In this document: positions 16,275-25,281 of the stretch, piece after piece
Layout: each line of letters starts with the position of its first letter
Numbering within the stretch: the first letter of the stretch is position 1
Notes under the pieces: generated by a model
Seen by the model: only the letters and a program-made list of their open reading frames with translations
What the model was told of the DNA's origin: nothing
Database searches by the model: none
From: Palsa-461 sp963768185
Lineage (GTDB): Bacteria > Actinomycetota > Acidimicrobiia > Acidimicrobiales > RAAP-2
Assembly (NCBI GenBank): GCA_963768185.1
Contig: CAVYGS010000004.1
Location: forward strand, 248,001 to 312,000
Reading direction: 5' to 3'
DNA: 64,000 bases
Program-made: the position numbers and the translations under genes

Positions 16275-19142
16275 TTGCCTAGGGCACTCGTCATCGTCGA
16301 GTCACCGGCCAAGGCTCGCACCATCGCGGGCATGCTCGGACCGGACTTCGTCGTCGAGTCCTCTGTCGGCCACATTCGCGACCTGCCGCGTGGTGCCGAC
16401 GAGATCCCTGCCGCCTACAAGGGCGAGGAGTGGTCGCGCCTCGGTGTCGACGTCGACAACGGCTTCAAGCCGCTCTACGTCGTGTCGGCCGAGAAGAAGT
16501 CGGTGGTCGCGAACCTGAAGCGACTCCTCAAGCAGGCCGACGAGCTCTACCTCGCCACCGACGAGGACCGCGAGGGTGAGTCGATCGCGTGGCACCTCTT
16601 CGAGGTGCTCGAGCCCCAGGTCCCGGTGAAGCGCATGGTGTTCCACGAGATCACCCCGGCCGCGCTGCAGCGCGCCGTCGAGGAGCCGCGCGAGCTTGAC
16701 CGGCGGCTCGTCGATGCCCAAGAGGCGCGGCGGATTCTCGACCGCCTCTACGGCTACGAGGTGTCCCCGGTTCTGTGGAAGAAGGTCATGCCGCGACTGT
16801 CGGCGGGTCGGGTCCAGAGCGTCGCCACCCGGATGATCGTGGAGCGGGAGCGAGCCCGGATGCGGTTCCGGGCGGCCACCTGGTGGGGCGTCGAGGCCAC
16901 GTTCGGCGCGCCGGAGCCCCTCGAGGAGGACTCGACCTCGCCGCGGAGCTTCACGTCGAACCTGGTGTCGCTCGGCGGCGTCACGATCGCGACCGGCCGG
17001 GACTTCAATGCCGACGGCGACATCCAGTCCAGCGGTGAGGTCCGGGTGCTCGACGAGCAGGTCGCCCGCGCTCTCGCGACGGGCCTCGAGGGACTCGACT
17101 TCACGGTCCATTCAGTCACCGAACGCCCGTTCCGGCGTTCGCCGGCGCCGCCCTTCATGACCTCCACGCTCCAGCAGGAGGCCGGGCGCAAGTTGCGCTT
17201 CAGCGCCCAGCGCGCCATGCAGGTGGCCCAGCGGCTGTACGAGCAGGGCTGGATCACTTACATGCGGACCGACTCGACCACGCTCTCCGACGAGGCGCTC
17301 ACGGCGGCCCGTTCCCAGGCGACCGAGCTGTATGGACGCGACTACGTGCCCAACGCGCCGCGCCGTTACGAGCGCAAGGTGAAGAACGCACAGGAAGCGC
17401 ACGAGGCGATCCGGCCGGCGGGGGACACCTTCCGCACCCCCGAGCAGGCCGCCGGCACGCTCCACGGAGACGAGCTCCGCCTCTACGAGATGATCTGGAA
17501 GCGGACGGTCGCCTCTCAGATGAACGACGCGACGGGGACGAGCGCGCAGGTGCGGCTCACCGCCACCGCGCCCGAGGACACGCCACAGGTGGGCGGCGAG
17601 GAGGCGGAGTTCTCGGCCAACGGCCGGGTCATCACGTTCCCGGGCTTCCTGCGCGCGTACGTGGAGGGCGAGGACGACCCCGAGGCCGAGCTGGCCGACC
17701 GCGAGGTCATGCTGCCCCCGCTCCTGGAGGGCCAGTCGGTCTCGGCACTCACCCTCGAGCCGGGTGCGCACACCACCCAGCCGCCGGCCCGCTTCACCGA
17801 GGCCTCGCTGGTGAAGGCCATGGAGGAGCTGGGTGTCGGACGCCCTTCGACCTATGCGACCGTGATCTCGACGATCGTCGACCGCGGGTACGTGTGGAAG
17901 AAGGGCTCGGCCCTCGTGCCGAGCTTCACCGCCTTCGCCGTCGTCGCGCTGCTCGAGCGTCATTTCGGGCAGCTCGTCGACTACGGCTTCACCGCCTCGA
18001 TGGAGAACGACCTCGACGAGATCGCCGACGGACGGGAGGAGGCACTCCCGTGGCTGACGCGGTTTTACTTCGGCACGCCCGACGGCCACCCGAACGGGAC
18101 CAACGGGTCGAGCGGGTCCGATGCCGCGGGCACCATGGGCGGGTCGAACGGCTCGAGCGGGGCGGCAGAGCCGGGAGCACCCGGCGAGCTGGGCGGGGAC
18201 ACCTTGCGCCTCGGGCTGAAGGCGGCCGTCGCGGTTCACCTGGGCGAGATCGACGCCCGGGAGATCAACTCCATCCCGATCGGCGCCGACTCCAACGGCG
18301 AGCAGATGGTGGTGCGCGTGGGGCGCTACGGCCCCTACCTCCAGCGCGGTGAGAACCGGGCGTCGCTCGCCGACGACCTCGCTCCCGACGAGCTGACCGA
18401 GGCGAAGGCCGAAGCGCTCCTCGACGCGCCCTCGGAGGACCGGGTGCTGGGTTCGGACCCCGAAACGGGCCTCGACATCTGGGTACGGGCCGGCCGCTTC
18501 GGCCCGTACGTCCAGCTCGGCGAGGTGGTCGACGGCAAGCCCAAGCCGCGCACCGCTTCGCTGTTCGCATCGATGTCCCCGGCCACCCTCACCTTCGAGC
18601 AGGCCCTCGAGCTCCTGTCGATCCCCCGGACCGTCGGGACCGATCCCGAGACCGGGGAGGACATCGTCGCCCACAACGGGCGCTACGGCCCCTACCTCCA
18701 GCGGGGCAAGGACACCCGGAGCCTTAACGCGGAGGAGCAGCTCCTCACGATCGGCCTGGACGAGGCGAAGGCGATCTTCCTCCAGCCCAAAACGCGGCGG
18801 GGCCGCACACCGGCCGGGCCGCTGCGCGAGCTCGGGAAGGACCCGGAGACCGACCTTCCCCTGGTCGTGCGCGACGGCCGGTTCGGCCCGTATGTGACCG
18901 ACGGGACGGTCAATGCCTCGCTGCGCCGCGGCGACAATGTCGAGTCGATCACCATCGAGCGGGCCTCCGAGCTCCTGGCCGAGCGGCGGGCAGCCGGACC
19001 GCGGACCCGTCGGGCCTCCGGCGCAAAGAAGGCAGCCAAGAAGCGGGCCCCGGCCAAGAAGGCGGCCAAGAAGCGGGCCCCGGCCAAGAAGGCGGCCGCC
19101 AAGAACGCCCCACAAGACGCTTCGGACGACGGCCAGGTCTGA
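16275..19142 (+). CDS. topA: DNA topoisomerase I with lysine-rich tail
   Basis: A 955-residue type IA topoisomerase that relaxes negative supercoils. The TTG start is fixed by AAGGAG at 16263-16268, 6 nt upstream. The TOPRIM domain opens ALVIVESPAKARTI and has TDEDREGESIAWH. The catalytic tyrosine is in GWITYMRTDST (about Y329). The C-terminus lacks zinc fingers and instead has actinobacterial topo-C repeats (for example VRVGRYGPYLQRGENRASL). It ends in a Lys/Ala/Pro tail like that of mycobacterial TopA, which adds processivity. A linker rich in Gly and Ser near residues 600-640 interrupts the core. Confidence 0.96.
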   Translation: MPRALVIVESPAKARTIAGMLGPDFVVESSVGHIRDLPRGADEIPAAYKGEEWSRLGVDVDNGFKPLYVVSAEKKSVVANLKRLLKQADELYLATDEDREGESIAWHLFEVLEPQVPVKRMVFHEITPAALQRAVEEPRELDRRLVDAQEARRILDRLYGYEVSPVLWKKVMPRLSAGRVQSVATRMIVERERARMRFRAATWWGVEATFGAPEPLEEDSTSPRSFTSNLVSLGGVTIATGRDFNADGDIQSSGEVRVLDEQVARALATGLEGLDFTVHSVTERPFRRSPAPPFMTSTLQQEAGRKLRFSAQRAMQVAQRLYEQGWITYMRTDSTTLSDEALTAARSQATELYGRDYVPNAPRRYERKVKNAQEAHEAIRPAGDTFRTPEQAAGTLHGDELRLYEMIWKRTVASQMNDATGTSAQVRLTATAPEDTPQVGGEEAEFSANGRVITFPGFLRAYVEGEDDPEAELADREVMLPPLLEGQSVSALTLEPGAHTTQPPARFTEASLVKAMEELGVGRPSTYATVISTIVDRGYVWKKGSALVPSFTAFAVVALLERHFGQLVDYGFTASMENDLDEIADGREEALPWLTRFYFGTPDGHPNGTNGSSGSDAAGTMGGSNGSSGAAEPGAPGELGGDTLRLGLKAAVAVHLGEIDAREINSIPIGADSNGEQMVVRVGRYGPYLQRGENRASLADDLAPDELTEAKAEALLDAPSEDRVLGSDPETGLDIWVRAGRFGPYVQLGEVVDGKPKPRTASLFASMSPATLTFEQALELLSIPRTVGTDPETGEDIVAHNGRYGPYLQRGKDTRSLNAEEQLLTIGLDEAKAIFLQPKTRRGRTPAGPLRELGKDPETDLPLVVRDGRFGPYVTDGTVNASLRRGDNVESITIERASELLAERRAAGPRTRRASGAKKAAKKRAPAKKAAKKRAPAKKAAAKNAPQDASDDGQV
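19035..19094 (+). repeat. Two identical 30-bp tandem copies in topA tail
   Basis: Units 19035-19064 and 19065-19094 are identical and encode AKKRAPAKKA twice. They build the basic C-terminal tail. Exact nucleotide identity suggests recent duplication or slippage; copy number may vary between strains. Confidence 0.8.
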
Positions 19143-19159
19143 GCACGCACAATAGAGAG

Positions 19160-19786
19160 GTGGGGCGCGCCGGAGCCGAACGGGGACGCTTGATCGCGTT
19201 CGAAGGCATCGACGGTTGCGGGAAGTCGACGCAGGCCCGGATCCTGGCCGAGACGCTCGGGGCGCTGCTCACCTACGAGCCCGGCGACACACCGCTCGGG
19301 GCCGGCCTGCGGGAGCTGGTCCTGCATTCGGACGATGCCCTTTCGCCCCGAGCCGAAGCGCTCATCGTCGCGGCGGATCGGGCCCAGCACGTGGACGAGG
19401 TCCTGGAGCCGGCGCTCGCCTTGGGGCGTTGGGTCGTGACCGACCGTTTCGACGGATCGACGCTTGCGTATCAGGGCTTCGGACGGGGATTGGACAAGGG
19501 CCAGCTGCGCTCCGTGCTCGGCTTCGCCACGAGCGGCCTCCATCCCGACCTGTCCGTCCTCGTCGACGTCCCTCTCGAGGTGGCCCGGGTCCGCGTCAAA
19601 GCCATCGCGCCCGACCGGCTCGAACGACTTGATCGGGCGTTCCACCAACGCGTGGCCGATGGTTACCGCTCGCTGGCGGCGGCCGAAAGGGACCGTTGGG
19701 TGATCGTGGACGGGAGCGGTGCGATGGACGAGGTGGCGCGGTCGGTCGCAGTGGCCGTTGCCGAGCGGCTCGGGGCCCCGGCGTGA
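19160..19786 (+). CDS. tmk: Thymidylate kinase
   Basis: A 208-residue kinase converting dTMP to dTDP. Seen: P-loop FEGIDGCGKST, a YEPGDTPLG segment in place of the usual REPGGTPLG, the DR motif VVTDRFDGSTLAYQG, and a LID region with RVRVKAIAPDRLERLD. The start is GTG; CACAAT lies 6 nt upstream and may be a leaderless -10 box. Its TGA overlaps the GTG of holB by 4 nt, a common tmk-holB arrangement. Confidence 0.93.
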   Translation: MGRAGAERGRLIAFEGIDGCGKSTQARILAETLGALLTYEPGDTPLGAGLRELVLHSDDALSPRAEALIVAADRAQHVDEVLEPALALGRWVVTDRFDGSTLAYQGFGRGLDKGQLRSVLGFATSGLHPDLSVLVDVPLEVARVRVKAIAPDRLERLDRAFHQRVADGYRSLAAAERDRWVIVDGSGAMDEVARSVAVAVAERLGAPA

Positions 19787-20877
19787 CGCTCGCCGCCGAC
19801 GAGCGTCCGGTCGCGGGTCTCTTCGCCGAGGTCGTGGGGCAGGAGTCCGCAGTGGCCGCGCTCCGGAACGCGGCCCGCCAACCGGTACATGCCTACCTCT
19901 TCCTCGGAGCGAGCGGCTCGGGGGTGCGCCCCGCGGCACGCGCCTTTGCTGCGGCACTGCTCTGCCCGCATGGCGGCTGCGGCGAATGCGGCACGTGCCG
20001 ACGCGTGTTGGCTGGCTCCCACCCGGACCTCGTGGTGGTCGAGCGGACCGGCGCTGCGCTCGCGGTGGACGACGCGCGCCGGATCGCGCTGCTCGCGCAA
20101 CGCAAGCCGTTCGAGGCCGCTCGCCAGGTGCTCGTGGTGACCGACGTCCACCTGGCCATCCGCTCCGCGCCGGCGTTGCTGAAGACGTTGGAGGAGCCGC
20201 CACCGGCCACCGTGTTCGTGGTGTTGTGCGACGTGGTGCCGCCGGAGCTGGCGACCATCGCGAGCCGATGCGTGGAGGTCGGGTTCCCGTCGGTCCCGGC
20301 GGTCGTGATCACCGAGTGGCTGGTGTCGCGGGGGGTGGACCCGGAGCGGGCGAGGATCGTGGCCGACGGAGCGGGTGGCGAGGTCGATCGGGCCCGACTG
20401 CTGGCCGAGGACGACGACTACGTGGCGCGCCACGAACTGTGGCGTTCGGTGCCGGCGCGGTTGAACGGCGACGGCGCCGTGGCCGCGGCATTGACTCGTG
20501 ACCTGTTGGCGGCGGCCGAGTCTGCGGTCTCGCCGTTGCGCGATGAGCACGGCGACGAGCTCGCCGTGCTGGAAGCCGAGTCCGAGAGCCTTGGCGAGCG
20601 GAGCGTCCCGGGTCGCCGAGACATCGTCGACCGTCACCATCGTGAGGAGCGCCGCTGGCGCACCGACGAGATCCGCTCGGGCCTCGGCGTGCTTGCCCGC
20701 GCCTACCGGGACCGGCTCGTCAGCGCCGTCTCGTCGGGGCGGGCCGACGACCGAGAGGTCGAGCGGTGCCGGCGGGCCACCGACGCCATCACCGCGGCGG
20801 CACTCTCCCTCGAGCGCAACCCCAACGAGTCGCTCATGCTGGAGTCCCTGCTGCTTCGGCTCGGGACCGAGGGCTGA
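19783..20877 (+). CDS. holB: DNA polymerase III delta' subunit
   Basis: A 364-residue clamp-loader subunit. FAEVVGQESAVAALRNAA opens the AAA+ domain. The P-loop region reads LGASGSGVRPAA, without the Lys, as expected of delta' subunits that do not hydrolyse ATP. A zinc module CxxCxxC follows (CGECGTCRRV with an upstream Cys). APALLKTLEEPPPATVF is the sensor and arginine-finger neighbourhood. GTG is used in the overlap with tmk. The C-terminal third is less conserved and helical. Confidence 0.9.
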   Translation: MTLAADERPVAGLFAEVVGQESAVAALRNAARQPVHAYLFLGASGSGVRPAARAFAAALLCPHGGCGECGTCRRVLAGSHPDLVVVERTGAALAVDDARRIALLAQRKPFEAARQVLVVTDVHLAIRSAPALLKTLEEPPPATVFVVLCDVVPPELATIASRCVEVGFPSVPAVVITEWLVSRGVDPERARIVADGAGGEVDRARLLAEDDDYVARHELWRSVPARLNGDGAVAAALTRDLLAAAESAVSPLRDEHGDELAVLEAESESLGERSVPGRRDIVDRHHREERRWRTDEIRSGLGVLARAYRDRLVSAVSSGRADDREVERCRRATDAITAAALSLERNPNESLMLESLLLRLGTEG

Positions 20878-20929
20878 ACGGGCGGCGTACGATACGGCGC
20901 TCGGCATCGCGGCGGCGTGCCGTCGATCC

Positions 20930-21005
20930 GCCTGGGTAGCTCAGCCGGTAGAGCAGCGCACTCGTAATGCGCAGGTCAGGAGTTCGAATCTCCTCCCAGG
21001 CTCCA
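20930..21005 (+). tRNA. tRNA-Thr (anticodon CGT)
   Basis: A 76-nt cloverleaf. The acceptor GCCTGGG pairs with CCCAGGC. The D arm is GCTC/GAGC and the anticodon stem GCGCA/TGCGC holds loop CTCGTAA. The T arm is AGGAG-TTCGAAT-CTCCT and CCA is encoded. The discriminator base is T. A TACGAT at 20888-20893 may be its -10 box. The GC-poorer accessory block begins directly after it. Confidence 0.97.
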
Positions 21006-21160
21006 GTTCAGAGGGGACGATTCGCCTGTCCCGCTCTGGCCATCCTCCTCAGGTGCACGGCGGCTGCGGGTGACTGGCTCCCCGCCTTGATTGCGTCGGC
21101 GTCCGCCCACCAAAGCGCGACCATTGCTCCGCGTCTGCTCGCCGCGTCAACGCTGTGGTG

Positions 21161-21772
21161 TCAACCGCCTTCGAGACCGACGCGGAGCTCGTCCAAGAAC
21201 CGCGTGCAGGCGGCAACGACTTCGTCGAAGTACTCAACCAACGAGCGTCCACCGTCAAAGAGGTAGACACGAATCGCGGTGTCCAACCAAGTTTGCGCCA
21301 AGAGCACTGCGGCCCAGGCCTCGAGAGACGACTGCGGCTGGCCAGAACGACGCTCGAGGGCCGAGAGGAGATCCTTCTCGAACACGCGGGCACCAATCGA
21401 CAACTGCGCGTACGCGAGCTGTGGCTCTGTCTTGAGCACCGTCCGAATCAGCGCCAGGAGTTCGCGGTCGTATCCCTGCTCGCACAGTTCTCTCATCACG
21501 GCATAGAGACTGACCGTCGCCGGCTCTGACGCCGGTCGATCTTGCAGATGCTTGATGGCGACCTCTTGCCGGACGAGGAGGTGGTCGAAAAGGATCGCTT
21601 CCTTCGACGGGAAGTGGTCGAAGATCGTGCGCCGCCCTACATCGGCTGCTTCGGCAATTTGATCCAGCGTCGTCTCGGTGTACCCCTGACTGATGAAGAG
21701 TTCGAGCGCCGTTCTCGCGATGCGCGAGCGTGTCTCCTTGGCCTTGCGATCGCGCATCGTCGTTTCAGCCAC
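21161..21772 (-). CDS. TetR-family transcriptional regulator
   Basis: A 203-residue repressor-type protein. The N-terminal helix-turn-helix is TLDQIAEAADVGRRTIFDHF (about residues 35-54), followed by an all-helical ligand domain. The start is GTG at 21772 or ATG at 21757. It is divergent from the secreted hydrolase gene at 22181 and may control it or itself. The ligand is unknown. Confidence 0.85.
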   Translation of the reverse strand: MAETTMRDRKAKETRSRIARTALELFISQGYTETTLDQIAEAADVGRRTIFDHFPSKEAILFDHLLVRQEVAIKHLQDRPASEPATVSLYAVMRELCEQGYDRELLALIRTVLKTEPQLAYAQLSIGARVFEKDLLSALERRSGQPQSSLEAWAAVLLAQTWLDTAIRVYLFDGGRSLVEYFDEVVAACTRFLDELRVGLEGG

Positions 21773-22180
21773 GCATGTGATGGTATCGGTCGCTGGATTT
21801 GGCGACCTGACACCAGATCGTCCGCAGTGGCGGCGATGGCTGTGCCCGCCGATCGCGTCGAACCTGCCGGACCCCTCAGGGTGCGTGGGGATGACCCAGT
21901 TCGTTCGTTGGTCCAGCTTGACCGTTCAGCACAGAGTCATCCGTGGTCGTTGGGATTGGGGCTCTTCGAGGGTTGAGAAAACGTCGATTCGGTTGGTCAG
22001 AGTTCCGTCCGACACCTTGTTGCAAACATCAGATTGCGCACTTGGTCAGGCCAAGCGCGTCGTCGATCGGTCGCTCTGTTGGGGCCGGCGGCGTGCCGCG
22101 GCCCTTTGACGCTGCAGCCTCTTCGCACTAGTGTGAGCTTGCACCAGTGCGCTCTGACGCGCATGTGGAGGAGGGGACCC
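21773..22180. other. Divergent intergenic region, 408 bp
   Basis: Lies between the tetR gene and the secreted hydrolase gene, so both promoters should be here. The only symmetry I see is GGTCGC at 21788-21793 and GCGACC at 21802-21807 around an 8-nt spacer, close to the tetR start. It could be an operator but is short. No coding signal is evident. Confidence 0.4.
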
Positions 22181-23701
22181 ATGAAGCCGTCCATTTGGGC
22201 TGTTCCGACTCGCGTCGCGCTTGCGGTGACGATGATGCTCTTCACTCTGGTCGCGGTGTTCTCGGCGATCGGTGCGAGTGCTTCGAGCGCGTCGACGCAC
22301 GGCAACGCGGCCGACCCGACGGTCAGCGGTCCGATACTGCCCAGCACCGGGATTGAACCCACCACTCTCGGGACGACGTTCCCCCTCTCAGAGGTGGGCT
22401 ACGAGCAGTCCGAGTACTTCATCTCGGGTACAGCCACCAGCTACGTGCCGAGCGGGAACAGTCAGTTGATGAACGAGACGAATGGGCAATGGACGGTGAT
22501 CCCCGATTCGAAGGCGCCCTATGAGACACGGGTGGTGGTGGACCGCCCGATCAACCCGGCCAAGTTCAACGGCACGGTCATGGTCGAATGGCTCAACGTC
22601 TCTGGTGGGCTCGACGACGGGCCCGACTGGGTGCTCACCCACAACGAGCTGATCCGCGATGGCTACGCCTACGTCGCCGTCTCGGCACAAGCAGTCGGGA
22701 TCAATGCGCTCATCCAGAGCGATCCCGCCCGTTACGGGGCACTTTCATCCCCCGGTGACAGCTACTCCTACGACATCTTCTCCCAGGCCGGCGAGGCCAT
22801 CTGGGACAACTCGGCGCAACTATTGGGTGGGCTGACCCCGCAGCACGTCATCGCCATGGGCGAGTCGCAGTCGGCGGACCGCCTCACCACCTACATCGAC
22901 GCCGTGGCGCCGGTGGCGAACGTGTACGACGGGTACCTCGTGCACAGCCGGATCGGCGGTCCCGCGCCGCTCTCCCAGTCTCCCCAGCCCACGGTCAACG
23001 TCCCGATCAATGTCCAGTTCCGTACCGACCTCAGCGTCCCGGTCTTCGAATTCGAGACCGAGACCGATGTCTCGGGAACCATGCTGTACGACCGTCAGCC
23101 CAACACGAACCAGTTCCGCCTCTGGGAGGTGGCGGGGGGTTCGCACTACGACTATTACGGCCTCTTTGTCGGACCAACCGACACCGGGAACGGCCAAGGC
23201 GCCATCGCGAACCTGGCCGGGATGCAGGACCCACTGAGTTCCATCCCGGGGTTGGGCATGTGCGCCGATCCGATCAACACCAGTGGCACCCACTGGGTCT
23301 TGGACGCCGCCGTCGTGGCGCTCAACAACTGGGTGGTCAACGGCGTGGCGCCTCCCACCCCTCCGCTCATGCAGGTGACATCGCAGCCGGGTCAGCCGGT
23401 CACATTCGTCACTGATGCCTTTGGCAACGTCGTTGGTGGTGTCCGTACGCCCCAGCTCGACGTGCCGATCGCGACGGTGAGCGGCGTCGGGAATAGCGGT
23501 GGGCTCGACGGTTTCTGCGCGCTCTTCGGCCGCACGATTCCGTTCAGCGCCCAAGAGCTCGCCGTGCTGTACCCGACGCACGCCCAGTTCGTCTCGGAAT
23601 GGGATCAGGCGACACTGGCGGATGTCTTGGGCGGCTACATCCTCCTTCCGGATGCCGGCGAACTTGACAACGCGGCATTGCTTTCAAACATCGGCGGCTA
23701 A
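22181..23701 (+). CDS. Secreted alpha/beta hydrolase-domain protein
   Basis: A 506-residue protein. ATG follows GGAGGAGG by about 7 nt. The N-terminus has a signal peptide: a charged start, hydrophobic VALAVTMMLFTLVAVFSAIG, then ASASSAS as a likely cleavage region. The mature part follows the large alpha/beta hydrolase-domain family found in actinobacteria. The likely nucleophile Ser is in VIAMGESQSADRL. GGSHYDYYG near residue 320 may supply the catalytic His region. An exported esterase or lactonase is plausible but the substrate is unknown. It opens the accessory block and may deliver substrate to the downstream importer. Confidence 0.75.
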   Translation: MKPSIWAVPTRVALAVTMMLFTLVAVFSAIGASASSASTHGNAADPTVSGPILPSTGIEPTTLGTTFPLSEVGYEQSEYFISGTATSYVPSGNSQLMNETNGQWTVIPDSKAPYETRVVVDRPINPAKFNGTVMVEWLNVSGGLDDGPDWVLTHNELIRDGYAYVAVSAQAVGINALIQSDPARYGALSSPGDSYSYDIFSQAGEAIWDNSAQLLGGLTPQHVIAMGESQSADRLTTYIDAVAPVANVYDGYLVHSRIGGPAPLSQSPQPTVNVPINVQFRTDLSVPVFEFETETDVSGTMLYDRQPNTNQFRLWEVAGGSHYDYYGLFVGPTDTGNGQGAIANLAGMQDPLSSIPGLGMCADPINTSGTHWVLDAAVVALNNWVVNGVAPPTPPLMQVTSQPGQPVTFVTDAFGNVVGGVRTPQLDVPIATVSGVGNSGGLDGFCALFGRTIPFSAQELAVLYPTHAQFVSEWDQATLADVLGGYILLPDAGELDNAALLSNIGG

Positions 23702-24336
23702 CAAGTCGCTGCACGGATCGACTGCGGAGCACGGGCACGAAGACCGCCTGGCGGAGTCTGTCTGGACCGCTACCGAGGGCGTTTGACTCGGGCGAGAGCC
23801 GGTCGGCGTTCCGTCGGCGCTGTCTCATGAGCCGCCGCACCGACTGGCGACGTGGCGTGGCGTTCCTCGGCTGGTTTGAGTCTCGGCCCGAGGCGCCACA
23901 AAGCGTCACGCCTCGGTTCGAGAAAGCCCTTTGCCGATCGGTGGTCGGTCTGCCCACTGGGTTACCTCCATCGGGGAGATGCCCGAGATCCGGTTGACGC
24001 TTCCTTCCCTGGAACATCTGGTCCGATGCGGACACGGACGGTCTGGGGGCCGGGATCCGGGACATCCGTGACGACGGACCGGTAGGGGGCCTCGTCGGGC
24101 CCCTCCAGGGCGCGAAGGCCACCGAGAGCGAAGGCTCCGACTCCGATTCCAACCGCTTGACCGCGTCCGCGGAAGCTGCCACGATTGCAAGTTACGGTAT
24201 CGTTACTGTCACTGGGGCGGACGGGGGGGTAGATGGATGTCCTGTTCCGCAGGGTCTGTAGCAGTCCTCGCCCATTAACCGACTCGCGCGGTTGGACGCG
24301 ACCGCACCCCACGCAGACCTGAGGGTGGTGTAGGCG
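23702..24336. other. 635-bp region without a convincing gene
   Basis: Six-frame reading gives only arginine-rich, atypical peptides. On the minus strand, 23962-24190, one frame contains ALEGPDEAPYRSVV and TDVPDPGPQTVRVRI, which faintly recalls the N-terminus of an MDR-type alcohol dehydrogenase. If real it is a relic. The region ends with a palindromic operator-like site (24191-24210) and the promoter area of the ABC importer. Confidence 0.35.
24191..24210. promoter_or_regulatory. Palindromic operator-like site (copy 1)
   Basis: GTTACGGTATCGTTACTGTC. The minus-strand core GTAACGATACCGTAAC fits the symmetric pattern GTnACGnTAnCGTnAC at every fixed position. It shares 13 of 16 bases with the site at 31746-31761. 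On the minus strand it is preceded by GTGACA and followed by TTGCAA, the same promoter-embedded layout as copy 2. It lies 126 bp upstream of the ABC importer start. A TetR-type repressor is the likely binder. Confidence 0.55.
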
Positions 24337-25281
24337 GTGGCAAGGATCTTCCTTCGACGCCTTGTGATGTCGTTACTTCTGATCATCATCGTCCCCTCGC
24401 TCACCTTCTTCTTCGAGGCGCTCACTCCTGGGAACATTGCCGAGGAGATCCTCGGGCCGAACGCAACGCTGCAACAGCTACATCGTCTTGAAGCACGATT
24501 CGGTCTGAATCAGCCCTTGTATGTGCAGTACTGGCACTGGCTCGACGGGCTGCTGCACGGCACACTTGGTTCCTCGTACCAGACCGGACAAAGCGTCACG
24601 ACGATGCTCAGCCCGCGGGTCCCTGTGACCCTTTCGCTCGTCTTTGGTGCCGTCATCTTCGCTCTGATCGTGGGCGTGGCACTTGGGATCCTGAGTGCCA
24701 CCCGAGGTCGGGTTCTCCCCAAGATCGTCGACGTCGGTTCGGTTTTTGGGCTTGCAGTGCCGGGCTATTGGCTCGCGACCATTCTCATTCTGCTCCTGGC
24801 CGTGAGGTTCCACGTCTTTCCTGCAACCGGCTATGTGGCCACCAGCACGTCGCCTGGGGAGTGGTTGCGTTCGATCGTCTTGCCTTCTGTCGCCCTCGGC
24901 GTCGGTTTGGCCACTTTTGTGGCCAAACAGACTCGTGACCGGCTACTCGCGGCACTCAGCGGAGATTTCATTCGGACCCTGCGCGCGAACGGCGCGTCGG
25001 GCACGTCCATCCTTTTCAAGCATGCCCTGAGGAACGCGGGCATTCCGATCGTGACCGTGCTGGGTCTTGCTTTTGTGGGTGCCCTCTCCGGATCCGTCTT
25101 TGTCGAGTCGGTGTTCTCCCTTCCCGGCCTCGGGAGCGCCCTCGTGGTGGCTGCGCAGTACCACGATCTTCCGGTCGTCGAGGCGATCAGCCTCTACTTC
25201 ACGGTGATCGTGGTGTTCGTCAACCTCGTCGTCGACTTTGGCTACGTCGCTCTCGACCCGCGAATAAGGAGCGCGGCGTGA
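24337..25281 (+). CDS. ABC transporter permease, DppB/OppB type
   Basis: A 314-residue membrane protein with about six helices. ARFGLNQPLYVQYWHWLDGLLHGTLG is the typical first periplasmic-side loop of dipeptide/nickel permeases. The EAA coupling loop is near RTLRANGASGTSILFKHALRN. Start GTG. It is the first gene of a tightly overlapping operon (4-nt overlap with the next gene) encoding an oligopeptide-type importer. The solute could be a peptide, metal chelate, sugar or another small molecule. Confidence 0.88.
   Translation: MARIFLRRLVMSLLLIIIVPSLTFFFEALTPGNIAEEILGPNATLQQLHRLEARFGLNQPLYVQYWHWLDGLLHGTLGSSYQTGQSVTTMLSPRVPVTLSLVFGAVIFALIVGVALGILSATRGRVLPKIVDVGSVFGLAVPGYWLATILILLLAVRFHVFPATGYVATSTSPGEWLRSIVLPSVALGVGLATFVAKQTRDRLLAALSGDFIRTLRANGASGTSILFKHALRNAGIPIVTVLGLAFVGALSGSVFVESVFSLPGLGSALVVAAQYHDLPVVEAISLYFTVIVVFVNLVVDFGYVALDPRIRSAA

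Noticed and set aside
23544..24182. 212-residue minus-strand open frame before the ABC importer
   Set aside because: It is Arg/Pro/Ser-rich, overlaps the hydrolase gene and has no similarity; a faint dehydrogenase-like stretch is in another frame.
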